Shown: in pieces, positions 9,018-17,147 of the stretch
Position numbering within the stretch: the first letter of the stretch is position 1
Layout: every line of letters starts with the position of its first letter
NCBI GenBank assembly: GCA_910585345.1
Contig: CAJUDS010000005.1
Location: 62,001-126,000 of the forward strand
DNA from: an uncultured Lachnospiraceae bacterium
GTDB lineage: Bacteria; Bacillota; Clostridia; Lachnospirales; Lachnospiraceae
DNA: 64,000 nt
Reading direction: 5' to 3'
Position numbers and translations under genes: made by a program
Notes under the pieces: model-generated
The model's database searches: none
Told to the model about the DNA's origin: nothing
What the model saw: the letters and a program-made list of their open reading frames with translations, nothing else

Positions 9018-9106
9018 TACTTGTATTCTTTTGTTTTTCGATTTGGCAACCGCTGTCCTGAGACAGGCAATACTACATTCACTGAAATAATAAGGAGGCA
9101 TACATT

Positions 9107-10117
9107 ATGGGAGTAGACGTTACAAAGGTTCCGCAGGTTACGGTAAATACAGGTGACAAAATACCGTGTATTGGTATGGGCACGTTCGGGTCGGACCGTT
9201 TCAGCCCGGACCAGGTATCCGCAGCGGTGGCAGGGGCAATCCGTGCAGGATACCGCATGTTTGACTGTGCGGCATGTTACGGAAATGAAGACCGTATCGG
9301 CGAGGTATTCCGGGCGGCGTTCGATGAGGGAGTTGTGGAGAGAAAAGAACTCTATATTATGACAAAGGTATGGAATGATATGCACCGGGAAGTGGAAAAA
9401 TCCTGCAGAAAGAGTATAGCGGATTTACAATGTGACTATATTGATATGTTTTTTATCCACTGGCCGTTTCCCAATTACCATGCGCCCCACTGTACTGTGG
9501 ATTCCAGAAATCCTGACGCAAAACCCTTTTCTGTGCAGGAATTTATGGATACATACAGACAATGCGAAGAGCTGGTGGAAAAGGGGCTGATCCGCCATAT
9601 CGGTATTTCGAATATGACGATTCCCAAATTGGAAGCGGTTCTCGGACAATGCAGGATCAAGCCTGTGGCGTGTGAACTGGAACTGCATCCCTGCTTCCAG
9701 CAGCAGGAACTGTTTGATTATCTGAAGGCGCATGATATCCAGCCGGTCGGCTATATGCCGCTCGGTTCGCCGCAGCGGCCGGAACGGGATATGGAGCCGG
9801 ACGATATTGAGGATATGCAGGTTCCCGCACTGCAGGAGATCGCACAGGCGCATGGGGTGCATCCTGCGATTATAGCTTTGAAATGGGCATTACAGAGAGG
9901 GCAGATTCCGATTCCGTTTTCGACGCATAACTATGTAAGCAATTTAGAGTGTACCATTACCGAACCGTTGACAGAAGAGGAGATGCAGGTAATTGCGGGC
10001 CTGGAAAAGAATAACAGGCTTGTAAAAGGCCAGGTATTTTTGTGGCCGGGCGCAAAGGACTGGCATGATTTGTGGGATGAGGATGGTGTGATTGTGGACT
10101 GTCCGGACATGCGGTAA
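9107..10117 (+). CDS. Aldo/keto reductase
   Basis: This 336-residue TIM-barrel oxidoreductase carries the family tetrad in context: the Asp in MFDCAACYGNED, the Tyr in the same segment, the Lys in MTKVWND and the His in FFIHWPF. AKRs reduce aldehydes or ketoses with NADPH. The later HIGISNMTI and IALKWALQRG segments also fit. It follows the dehydrogenase after an 89-bp gap with its own AAGGAGG, in the same operon. The substrate is unknown; a role in interconverting the operon's sugar and alditol is inferred. Confidence 0.85.
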   Translation: MGVDVTKVPQVTVNTGDKIPCIGMGTFGSDRFSPDQVSAAVAGAIRAGYRMFDCAACYGNEDRIGEVFRAAFDEGVVERKELYIMTKVWNDMHREVEKSCRKSIADLQCDYIDMFFIHWPFPNYHAPHCTVDSRNPDAKPFSVQEFMDTYRQCEELVEKGLIRHIGISNMTIPKLEAVLGQCRIKPVACELELHPCFQQQELFDYLKAHDIQPVGYMPLGSPQRPERDMEPDDIEDMQVPALQEIAQAHGVHPAIIALKWALQRGQIPIPFSTHNYVSNLECTITEPLTEEEMQVIAGLEKNNRLVKGQVFLWPGAKDWHDLWDEDGVIVDCPDMR

Positions 10118-10276
10118 TGCAGGGAAAATATAATTGAATTGTCCGGACAGGGACGGCATGCAGGACGCACAGGAGAATCTTCCGTATTGCGGCAGCCTGC
10201 ATGCCGTATGCTTTTGGGAAATAAAACCAGGTGAATATTGTGCTATAGTTTTTCGTAAATTTCGCATATGTCGACA

Positions 10277-10337
10277 TTGTCAGGAAGGGCGTTTTTTGAT
10301 ATAATGACTAAAACGGAGCGAAACGTTTCACATAATG
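10277..10337 (+). promoter_or_regulatory. Internal promoter with overlapping LacI-type operator before the aldolase
   Basis: TTGTCA (10277-10282), a 17-nt spacer and TATAAT (10300-10305) form a good promoter. The operator GAGCGAAACGTTTCAC starts at 10316, just downstream, where a bound repressor would block initiation. The left half is identical to the 6429 palindrome. This is the only sizeable gap (284 bp) in the operon. Confidence 0.75.
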
Positions 10338-10400
10338 CAGCAGCAATTTTGCAGGATGGGAAAACGTGAATCAGAATAGAAAATATAGGAGGAATTCCGT

Positions 10401-11249
10401 ATGGCATTTGTGACGACGCAGGAGATGCTTTTGGCTGCGGATAAGGGGGCGTACGCAGTCGGTGCATTTAATGTGGAAAATATGGAAATGGTCATGGCAG
10501 TGATCAGGGCGGCTGAAGAAATGCAGGCTCCTGTTATTTTACAGACAACACCTTCGACGGTGAAATACGCCGGGCTTGCGATGTATTATGCCAATGTCAG
10601 GGCAGCGGCGCAGCAGGCGGAGATACCGGTTGCGCTACATCTGGACCATGGGAACAGCTTTTCGCTTGCTATGCAGGCGCTTAGAACAGGGTACACGTCC
10701 GTGATGATTGACGGCTCGCATGAAACCTTTGAGGACAATATTGTTTTGACCCGGCGGGTGGCGGATGCCTGTGCCTGCGCAGGTGTTCCTGTAGAGGCGG
10801 AACTTGGCAAAGTGGGAGGCAAGGAGGATGATCTGGACTGCAGTGATCCCGGTTACACAGATCCGGAGGATGCGGTAAAGTTTGCAGCGGAGACAGGAAT
10901 CGGTTCGCTGGCGGTTGCTATCGGCACGGCGCACGGCATCTATAAAGGAGAACCAAAGCTGGATGTGGAACGTCTTTCGGAAATCAGGAGACGTTTGTCG
11001 ATTCCGCTGGTCCTTCACGGAGCGTCGGGAGTTCCTGACGAGGCTGTCAGGGAATGCATCAGACGCGGCATCAGCAAAGTGAATTTTGCAACAGAACTGC
11101 GGATTGCATACAGCGACGGCGTAAAGGAATTTCTTAAGAAAAATCCGGATGCGTTTGATCCGAAAAAATATGGAGCCGTAGGCATGGATCGTGTAACTGA
11201 AGTGGTAAAAGAAAAGATCAAGGTATGTGGAAGCGGCGGTAAGGCGTGA
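10401..11249 (+). CDS. Class II (zinc) ketose-bisphosphate aldolase, GatY/KbaY/Fba family
   Basis: At 282 residues this is the usual length for tagatose-bisphosphate or fructose-bisphosphate aldolases. Zinc and phosphate ligands are visible in ALHLDHGNS, AELGKVGGKEDD, IGTAHGIYKGEP and LHGASGVPDE. It would split a ketose-1,6-bisphosphate (or related ketose phosphate) into DHAP and an aldehyde. It ends the metabolic set that starts at 6458 and has its own regulated promoter. Sequence alone does not separate tagatose-, fructose- or other-substrate enzymes. Confidence 0.87.
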   Translation: MAFVTTQEMLLAADKGAYAVGAFNVENMEMVMAVIRAAEEMQAPVILQTTPSTVKYAGLAMYYANVRAAAQQAEIPVALHLDHGNSFSLAMQALRTGYTSVMIDGSHETFEDNIVLTRRVADACACAGVPVEAELGKVGGKEDDLDCSDPGYTDPEDAVKFAAETGIGSLAVAIGTAHGIYKGEPKLDVERLSEIRRRLSIPLVLHGASGVPDEAVRECIRRGISKVNFATELRIAYSDGVKEFLKKNPDAFDPKKYGAVGMDRVTEVVKEKIKVCGSGGKA

Positions 11250-11319
11250 AACAATTCTTGATAGATTAAACAGCGTGTGGTCGTGACAGAAACCATATCT
11301 GTAGTTGGGAGGAAGAAAA

Positions 11320-12291
11320 TTGGAAAAAATCAAACAAAATCCAATTGTAAAGAAACTGGGGTTTAACAGAATTGTATTGTGCTGTGTGCTCCTGCTGATG
11401 TATCTGCTTTTCTCTTTGACAAGCAAGAATTTTGCAGGACTTCCAAGAATTTTAAGCGCATTGAATTATGCATATTTCCTTGGTTTTTTATCGCTTGGGG
11501 TAACATTTGTAATTGCTACGGGAGGCATTGACTTTTCGATTGGTCCCGTGATGTTCTGCTCAGCGTTGATTTCAGGCTATTGCCTGACTTCTTACGGCGT
11601 ACCGGTAGCGCTCAGCCTTTTGATCAGCATTTTTGTAGGGCTGTTGTTCGGCACGTTTAACGGTTATCTGGTGGCTTACTGGTCAGTGCCGCCGTTTATC
11701 GTTTCTATGGCAAGTATGAATATTGCCAAGGGGCTTGCGTCTGTATTTACGAAGACGCAGTCTGTGAGCTGGCCGCAGGGAACAACGGCGGAAGGCTGGT
11801 TCCGTAACTTTGTCAAAGTAGGTGATTTTCCGGTAGGGCTTGTTATTTTTCTGGCATTTGCAGTCGTGTGCTCTATTATTTTGAATAAGACAAAAGCAGG
11901 GCGTTACATACTCAGCCTCGGAAGCAACAAAGAAGCGGTAAGGCTTTCAGGCGTTAACATTAAAAAATGGGAGATGCTTGCGTATATGATCTGCGGTATA
12001 CTTGTCGGGATCGCGGCGATCTTTTTTGTGGCGGCATACACGACCGTTCAGCCCGGGTACGGCGACCAGTACAACAACGAGGCAATTGCCGGGTGTGTGA
12101 TGGGCGGTACATCTATGGCGGGCGGTCTGGCGTCTATCGGCGGTACGGTGATCGGCGTATTTATCATCGCTCTTTTGCAGGAAGGCATTCTGGCGCTTCA
12201 CTTTACAAAGGACTATCAGCTTATTATTACAGGTATTATTGTAATTGTGGCGGTATATGCGGACGTTGTTGCGAGACGCAGAAAGAATTAA
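11320..12291 (+). CDS. Sugar ABC transporter permease (RbsC family)
   Basis: About 323 residues, with eight to ten hydrophobic segments typical of BPD_transp_2 permeases (VTFVIATGGIDFSIGP, GTFNGYLVAYWSVPPFIVS, GSNKEAVRLSGVN, GGTSMAGGLASIGGT). I chose the TTG at 11320 because it follows GGGAGGA at good spacing; an alternative TTG at 11305 overlaps that site. It lies in the membrane and pairs with the second permease at 13842, the ATPase at 12333 and the binding protein at 14911 to import a monosaccharide, probably L-fucose given fucU downstream. Confidence 0.87.
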   Translation: MEKIKQNPIVKKLGFNRIVLCCVLLLMYLLFSLTSKNFAGLPRILSALNYAYFLGFLSLGVTFVIATGGIDFSIGPVMFCSALISGYCLTSYGVPVALSLLISIFVGLLFGTFNGYLVAYWSVPPFIVSMASMNIAKGLASVFTKTQSVSWPQGTTAEGWFRNFVKVGDFPVGLVIFLAFAVVCSIILNKTKAGRYILSLGSNKEAVRLSGVNIKKWEMLAYMICGILVGIAAIFFVAAYTTVQPGYGDQYNNEAIAGCVMGGTSMAGGLASIGGTVIGVFIIALLQEGILALHFTKDYQLIITGIIVIVAVYADVVARRRKN

Positions 12292-12332
12292 TCCGGAGGA
12301 TATTAAGCAGATAGAAAGGTGAAGGTAAGAGA

Positions 12333-13829
12333 ATGGGCGAAGTAATCTTAACGATGAATGAAATTGATAAATCTTTTCCCGGTGTGCATGCTTTGGACCA
12401 TGTGAACTTTGAAGTGAGAAAAGGCGAGGTACACGCGCTGATGGGCGAGAACGGCGCGGGGAAATCCACACTAATGAAGGTGCTGACGGGTATCTATAAA
12501 AAGGATTCCGGTACGATCACTTATGAGGGCAAAGAGGTAGAGTTTCATAATACAAGAGAAGCGCAAAATGCGGGCGTTGTCATTGTGCATCAGGAATTAA
12601 ACATGCTTGGACATCTGACAGTCGCACAGAATATTTTTATCGGACGGGAATTTAAAAAAGGAATTACCATTGACGATAAAAAGATGAATGAAGAGGCAAA
12701 GAAACTGTTTGACAGGCTTCATATTGATATTGACCCGACGGAAACGATGAGTGATCTTACGGTAGGTAAGCAGCAAATGTGCGAGATTGCCAAAGCGATC
12801 TCACACGATGCGAAGGTTATTATTTTTGATGAACCTTCGGCGGCGCTGACGGAAGCGGAAATCGAAGAGCTTTTTAAAATCATACGCGACCTGCGAAAAC
12901 AGCAGATGGGTATTGTCTATATCTCCCATCGTATGGATGAGATCAAGGTAATTACGGACCGGGTAACGGTTATGCGGGACGGCAGCTATGTAGGCACTTT
13001 GATTACGGAAGAATGTACAAAAGACGATATTATCAACATGATGGTTGGCCGTGTTATTTATGAAGATCCGAAAGCGCAGAGTATGGTGCCCAAGGATGCG
13101 CCTGTAGTGCTGAAGGTGGAGCATTTAAATGCGGGCAAAATGGTACAGGACGTAAGCTTTGAACTTCGCAAAGGGGAAATCCTTGGTTTTTCCGGTCTGA
13201 TGGGCGCGGGACGGACGGAAACGGCCAGAGCGATTTTCGGCGCTGATATGAAAGAGAGCGGAGACATCTATGTAAATGGAGAGAAGGTAACGATCAATTC
13301 GCCGGAAGACGCTGTAAAGTGTGGTATCGGATATCTGTCAGAAGACAGAAAACGTTATGGTATTGTTGTACAAAAGACAATCGCCGAAAACTCCACTATG
13401 GCCAATCTCCAAAAATATATGAAAGGACTGTTCATTGACAAAAAGGCAGAACGTGATGTGACACAGAAATATGTGGAATCACTTGCAACCAAGACACCGA
13501 GCGTAGACCAGCTGGTAGTCAATCTTTCCGGCGGTAACCAGCAGAAGGTCGTGATTGCGAAATGGCTGATCCGCGACTGCGACATTCTGATTTTTGACGA
13601 ACCGACAAGGGGCATTGACGTAGGCGCCAAGAATGAAATATATAAGCTGATGAACAAACTGGCCGAGGAAGGTAAATCAATCATCATGATTTCTTCTGAA
13701 ATGACTGAGATACTTCGAATGAGCGACCGTATCGTGGTTATGTGTGAAGGTAAGAAAACCGGAGAGATAGGCATTGAGGAGGCATCACAGGAAGCAATTA
13801 TGAATATGGCAACGCGAGAGATAGGTTAG
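12333..13829 (+). CDS. Sugar ABC transporter ATP-binding protein (RbsA/MglA type, two ABC domains)
   Basis: This 498-residue protein has two tandem ABC cassettes, the pattern of ribose/galactose importers. The first has the Walker A GENGAGKST, signature LTVGKQQM and Walker B VIIFDEPSAAL. The second has the degenerate Walker A SGLMGAGRTE, signature NLSGGNQQK and Walker B ILIFDEPTRGIDVG. It energises the two permeases beside it. The gene order permease-ATPase-permease-binding protein is unusual compared with rbsACB but common in clostridia. Confidence 0.93.
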   Translation: MGEVILTMNEIDKSFPGVHALDHVNFEVRKGEVHALMGENGAGKSTLMKVLTGIYKKDSGTITYEGKEVEFHNTREAQNAGVVIVHQELNMLGHLTVAQNIFIGREFKKGITIDDKKMNEEAKKLFDRLHIDIDPTETMSDLTVGKQQMCEIAKAISHDAKVIIFDEPSAALTEAEIEELFKIIRDLRKQQMGIVYISHRMDEIKVITDRVTVMRDGSYVGTLITEECTKDDIINMMVGRVIYEDPKAQSMVPKDAPVVLKVEHLNAGKMVQDVSFELRKGEILGFSGLMGAGRTETARAIFGADMKESGDIYVNGEKVTINSPEDAVKCGIGYLSEDRKRYGIVVQKTIAENSTMANLQKYMKGLFIDKKAERDVTQKYVESLATKTPSVDQLVVNLSGGNQQKVVIAKWLIRDCDILIFDEPTRGIDVGAKNEIYKLMNKLAEEGKSIIMISSEMTEILRMSDRIVVMCEGKKTGEIGIEEASQEAIMNMATREIG

Positions 13830-13841
13830 GAGGAAGAGGAC

Positions 13842-14840
13842 ATGAGTAATAGTAGTATACCGGGTAAAAACAAATCGGTAATTTCAAAGCTGGGCGGCCA
13901 GAAATTCATAGTACTCTTGGTCGTGGTCGGATTGATTATATTTTTCAGCGCCATAAGTCCTGACTTCAGAAAATATACAACAGTCATGAGTATCCTGGAT
14001 TATTCTTATTATATTGCATTGATGGCAATTGGCGTTACCTTTCCGCTGATTACAGGCGGGGTTGATCTTTCCATTGGTACAGGCCTAATCTGCTATTCCC
14101 TGACGGGCGGTTATCTGATCGTCCAGAAGGGATGGCCTGTATGGGCGGGAATTTTGGTAACCCTTGCCCTGAGTATTGTGATTGGCCTGCTGAATGGAAC
14201 GCTTGTTTCCGTAATGAATCTGCCACCGTTTCTGGCAACGTTGTGTACCTGCATGGTTACGCGCGGACTGGGCTCTATTTTTTCGAAAGGGTTTGGCATT
14301 TCCTGGCCGACAACAGGAGCGCCGGGAAGCTGGTTTCGAAATATTTTTAAAATTACGGTAAATGGAACGAAAATTCCGCTTGGTTTTCTATGGGTAGTGC
14401 TTTTGGTAGCGCTGATGGCGTTTGTGCTGAATCATACGAAAATCGGCCGTTATACCATCGCAATCGGCAGTAACAAAGAGGCAACGATTCTTTCAGGCAT
14501 TAATGTAAGGTTTTACCATATAATGGCTTACGTGATCTCAGGATTTTTTGCAGGTCTGGCAGCAATCGCTTATTCCGCAGTGTTTTCTACCGTACAGCCC
14601 GGTACCGGCGCAGGCTTTGAGCTGGAAGCAATCGGCGGCGCTATCATCGGCGGCGTATCGGCAAGCGGCGGCGTAGGAAGCGTGGAAGGGTCTTTGCTGG
14701 GTGTATTTGTGATCTGTCTGCTGAAAACGGGGCTTCCTTATATCGGCCTGCAGGCAAACTGGCAGCAGATTATTACCGGCCTCGTGTTAATTGGAGCGGT
14801 AATGGTTGATATTATGAAAAAGAAAAAAGAAGCCGTTTAA
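13842..14840 (+). CDS. Sugar ABC transporter permease (second subunit)
   Basis: This 332-residue multispanning membrane protein is paralogous to the permease at 11320: both share GVTFPLITGGVDLSIGTG-like, NGTLVSVMNLPPFLATL-like and AIGSNKEATILSGINV-like segments. It starts 12 bp after the ATPase with GGAGGAAGAGG. Two related but different permeases suggest a heterodimeric channel. The substrate is inferred to be a 6-deoxyhexose from context. Confidence 0.87.
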   Translation: MSNSSIPGKNKSVISKLGGQKFIVLLVVVGLIIFFSAISPDFRKYTTVMSILDYSYYIALMAIGVTFPLITGGVDLSIGTGLICYSLTGGYLIVQKGWPVWAGILVTLALSIVIGLLNGTLVSVMNLPPFLATLCTCMVTRGLGSIFSKGFGISWPTTGAPGSWFRNIFKITVNGTKIPLGFLWVVLLVALMAFVLNHTKIGRYTIAIGSNKEATILSGINVRFYHIMAYVISGFFAGLAAIAYSAVFSTVQPGTGAGFELEAIGGAIIGGVSASGGVGSVEGSLLGVFVICLLKTGLPYIGLQANWQQIITGLVLIGAVMVDIMKKKKEAV

Positions 14841-14910
14841 TATTATTGATATGGCGCCGCCAAAGCGGCTACATATAAAACTTTTAAGTAAATCTAAAGG
14901 AGGATCAAAA

Positions 14911-16086
14911 ATGAAAAAGAAAGTATTGGCAACACTCATGAGCGTAGCTATGGTCGCTGCACTTATCGTTGGATGCGGCAGCCAGGAAGCATCAGCTCCG
15001 GCAGCAGAGGAAGCTCCGGCGGCAGCTGAGGAAGCAGCTCCGGCAGCAGACGAGGAAGCTCCGGCAGCAGAGGAAGCAGCTGCGACAACAGGCGGGGATT
15101 ACAGCTTTGAAATTATCGTAAAGAGCTATCAGTCTTCTTATTGGCAGGCAGCCGTAACAGGTGTAAATCAGAAAGCGGAAGAATTGGGTGTGACGGTAAA
15201 CTGTACCGGACCTAATGCAGAAAGCGACATTGCTGATCAGGTTAACATGTTGAATAACGCCATCAATGCAGCTCCGAACGGTATCGGACTTGCAGCCTGC
15301 GATCAGGATGCATGCCTTGATGCACTGCAGACAGCTCTGGACAAAGGTATTCCGGTTGTATGTTTTGACTCCGGTATTCCCAGCGCTCCGGAAGGTTCCG
15401 TATATGCAACAATTGCAACGGATAACTATGCAGCAGGCGCAACGGCTGCAGAAAATCTGTATCCGGCATTAAAGGATAAGATTGCAAATGCTACCGCTCC
15501 TGTACGAGTTGGTGAAGTAAACCAGGAAGCAACATCCGAATCGATTACGAGCCGTGGACTTGGCTTTATTGACAAATTCGCAGAGCTTGCAGCAGCAGAC
15601 GGCAAAACAGTGGCAGTTGTAGGAAATGAATATTATGTTAACAATTGCAAGGATGCCGGCGACGAAGCAAGCGCAGACGTTATCATTGAAGTGGCAGTAC
15701 CTGCACAGACAACTGTTGAGCTGTGTGCGACAGAAGCATCCGTTATTCTGAACAAAGCCGATACAATCGGTATGTTCGGTTCCAATCAGGTTGCAGCAGA
15801 AGGTATCCTGACAGCAAATGAGAACCTGGATGTATTGGGAACAGATCCGGAATCTTCTATTTTGGCAGCAGGATTTGACGCTGGTTCCGTTATCAAGGGC
15901 GCTATCACAGGCGGCAAGATGTTCGGCGCCGTGACACAGTCTCCTCTGGCAATGGGTCAGACTACGGTAGAAGTACTTACAAAGATCGCTAACGGAGAAT
16001 CCGTAACAGACGTTCCTACACAGGGATACTGGTATGATTCTACAAATATGGACGATGAATCTATCGCTCCGAACCTTTATGACTAA
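14911..16086 (+). CDS. Sugar ABC transporter substrate-binding lipoprotein (periplasmic-binding-protein type 1)
   Basis: The protein has 391 residues. The ATG at 14911 follows AAAGGAGGATC and begins a lipoprotein signal peptide (MKKKVLATLMSVAMVAALIV, lipobox Cys in VGCGS). Residues 25-55 are an Ala/Glu/Pro-rich repeat linker tethering the domain to the membrane. The rest is an RbsB-like fold (AVTGVNQKAEELGVTV, GIPVVCFDSGIPSA, VGNEYYVNNCKD). It captures the sugar outside the cell for the two-permease transporter. An intrinsic terminator follows directly, so this is probably the most abundant transcript of the set. Confidence 0.9.
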   Translation: MKKKVLATLMSVAMVAALIVGCGSQEASAPAAEEAPAAAEEAAPAADEEAPAAEEAAATTGGDYSFEIIVKSYQSSYWQAAVTGVNQKAEELGVTVNCTGPNAESDIADQVNMLNNAINAAPNGIGLAACDQDACLDALQTALDKGIPVVCFDSGIPSAPEGSVYATIATDNYAAGATAAENLYPALKDKIANATAPVRVGEVNQEATSESITSRGLGFIDKFAELAAADGKTVAVVGNEYYVNNCKDAGDEASADVIIEVAVPAQTTVELCATEASVILNKADTIGMFGSNQVAAEGILTANENLDVLGTDPESSILAAGFDAGSVIKGAITGGKMFGAVTQSPLAMGQTTVEVLTKIANGESVTDVPTQGYWYDSTNMDDESIAPNLYD

Positions 16087-16118
16087 TCATAGTTGCAGAT
16101 GAAACACTGAAACGGAAG

Positions 16119-16147
16119 GGACAGGGATATTCACCCTGTCCTTTTTT
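16119..16147 (+). terminator. Intrinsic terminator between binding protein and fucU
   Basis: An 8-bp perfect stem GGACAGGG/CCCTGTCC with a 7-nt loop is followed by six T. fucU starts only 25 nt later with no clear promoter between, so read-through probably feeds fucU and the kinase. Confidence 0.85.
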
Positions 16148-16171
16148 AAAAAGAAACAGGAGGACAAGAAT

Positions 16172-16612
16172 ATGTTAAAGGGAATTCCGAAAATCCTTTC
16201 GCCGGAGCTGTTAAAGGTACTGGCTGAAATGGGGCACAGTGACAGACTGGTGATTTGTGACGGCAACTTTCCGTCAGAGTCTATGGGGAAAAACGCAATT
16301 GTGATCCGCTGCGACGGACATGGCGTATCCGAAATTCTGGAAGCGATTCTGAAAGTATTTCCGCTGGATACGTATGTGGAACATCCGGTGAATCTGATGG
16401 AAGTTATGCCGGGGGATAACGTGGAGACACCGATCTGGGACACGTACAAAGAGATTGTCAGAAAAAACGATGACAGAGGAGATGCCGTCGTAGGATACAT
16501 TGAGCGATTTGCATTTTATGAGGAAGCAAAAACAGCTTACGCGCTTATTGCCACAGGCGAGTCCGCACTTTATGCCAATGTTATGCTGCAAAAGGGTGTT
16601 GTCGTAGATTAA
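16172..16612 (+). CDS. fucU: L-fucose mutarotase (FucU/RbsD family)
   Basis: At 146 residues this is the usual FucU length. The N-terminal MLKGIPKILSPELLKVLAEMGHSD and the DGNFP segment hold the His and Asp typical of FucU/RbsD; the C-terminal GESALYANVMLQKGVV also matches. It speeds alpha/beta interconversion of L-fucose, supplying the anomer used by FucI. Its position right after the ABC importer is the best argument that the importer carries fucose. RbsD-type ribose pyranase is the alternative, but no ribokinase is nearby. Confidence 0.9.
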   Translation: MLKGIPKILSPELLKVLAEMGHSDRLVICDGNFPSESMGKNAIVIRCDGHGVSEILEAILKVFPLDTYVEHPVNLMEVMPGDNVETPIWDTYKEIVRKNDDRGDAVVGYIERFAFYEEAKTAYALIATGESALYANVMLQKGVVVD

Positions 16613-16633
16613 TAGTAATGGAGTGCAGAAAAA

Positions 16634-16674
16634 TATGGCTGATACACCGGCTGCGGGCCGGTGTATCAGCCATA
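16634..16674. repeat. 18-bp perfect inverted repeat in the fucU-16696 gap
   Basis: The 18-nt arms at 16634-16651 and 16657-16674 pair perfectly around a 5-nt loop (TGCGG). No T-run follows on the plus strand (TAAAAAACCC), so it is not a classic terminator there. On the minus strand it is followed by a T-rich stretch. It lies 21 bp before the next start codon. It may stabilise or process the mRNA. Confidence 0.7.
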
Positions 16675-16695
16675 TAAAAAACCCGGAGGAAAGAT

Positions 16696-17133
16696 ATGTT
16701 AGATCAAGTAGAAACTATGTTTGACGGTATGCTGGATATGATGAAAAAACTGAAAAAGGCGTCTTATAAAAAAAATATGGAAGGATTTCGCAGTAGAAAT
16801 GGACATTTCTTTCAGGAAATGAGACAATATACAGAAGGAAAGGACCAAAAGGAGGACGCGGCAAAAGAAATTGCAGTTATTTTTACGGAAGCGGTGAAAA
16901 ACAGATTTTCTGTTAAGGGGAAAATCAAGTCCCGGATGCAGGCCGATTTAAACTTTTTTATGATCTATTATGTGTTTCCTGCTATTTTGCTGGAAGGCGG
17001 AGAAAATGCGGAGTTGATTGCCAAAAGCATACGGGACAGATGGGCGGCGCAGTTTAAGGACAGCGAGATTCAATATGCGGATTATGACAGACTATATGGA
17101 GCGTTTCGTGAAAAAATATTCGGTATTTTCTAG
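16696..17133 (+). CDS. Conserved-looking hypothetical protein beside the fuculokinase
   Basis: This 145-residue soluble, mostly helical protein is rich in Lys and Met near the N-terminus (MLDGMLDMMKKLKKASYKKN). A hydrophobic segment FFMIYYVFPAILLEGG lies near residue 95. I do not recognise a family. It starts with CGGAGGAAAG and ends 14 bp before the kinase, so it is in the same operon. A role with the kinase or the downstream ParA-like protein is possible but not shown. Confidence 0.6.
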   Translation: MLDQVETMFDGMLDMMKKLKKASYKKNMEGFRSRNGHFFQEMRQYTEGKDQKEDAAKEIAVIFTEAVKNRFSVKGKIKSRMQADLNFFMIYYVFPAILLEGGENAELIAKSIRDRWAAQFKDSEIQYADYDRLYGAFREKIFGIF

Positions 17134-17147
17134 GGAGGGCAGAGGCA

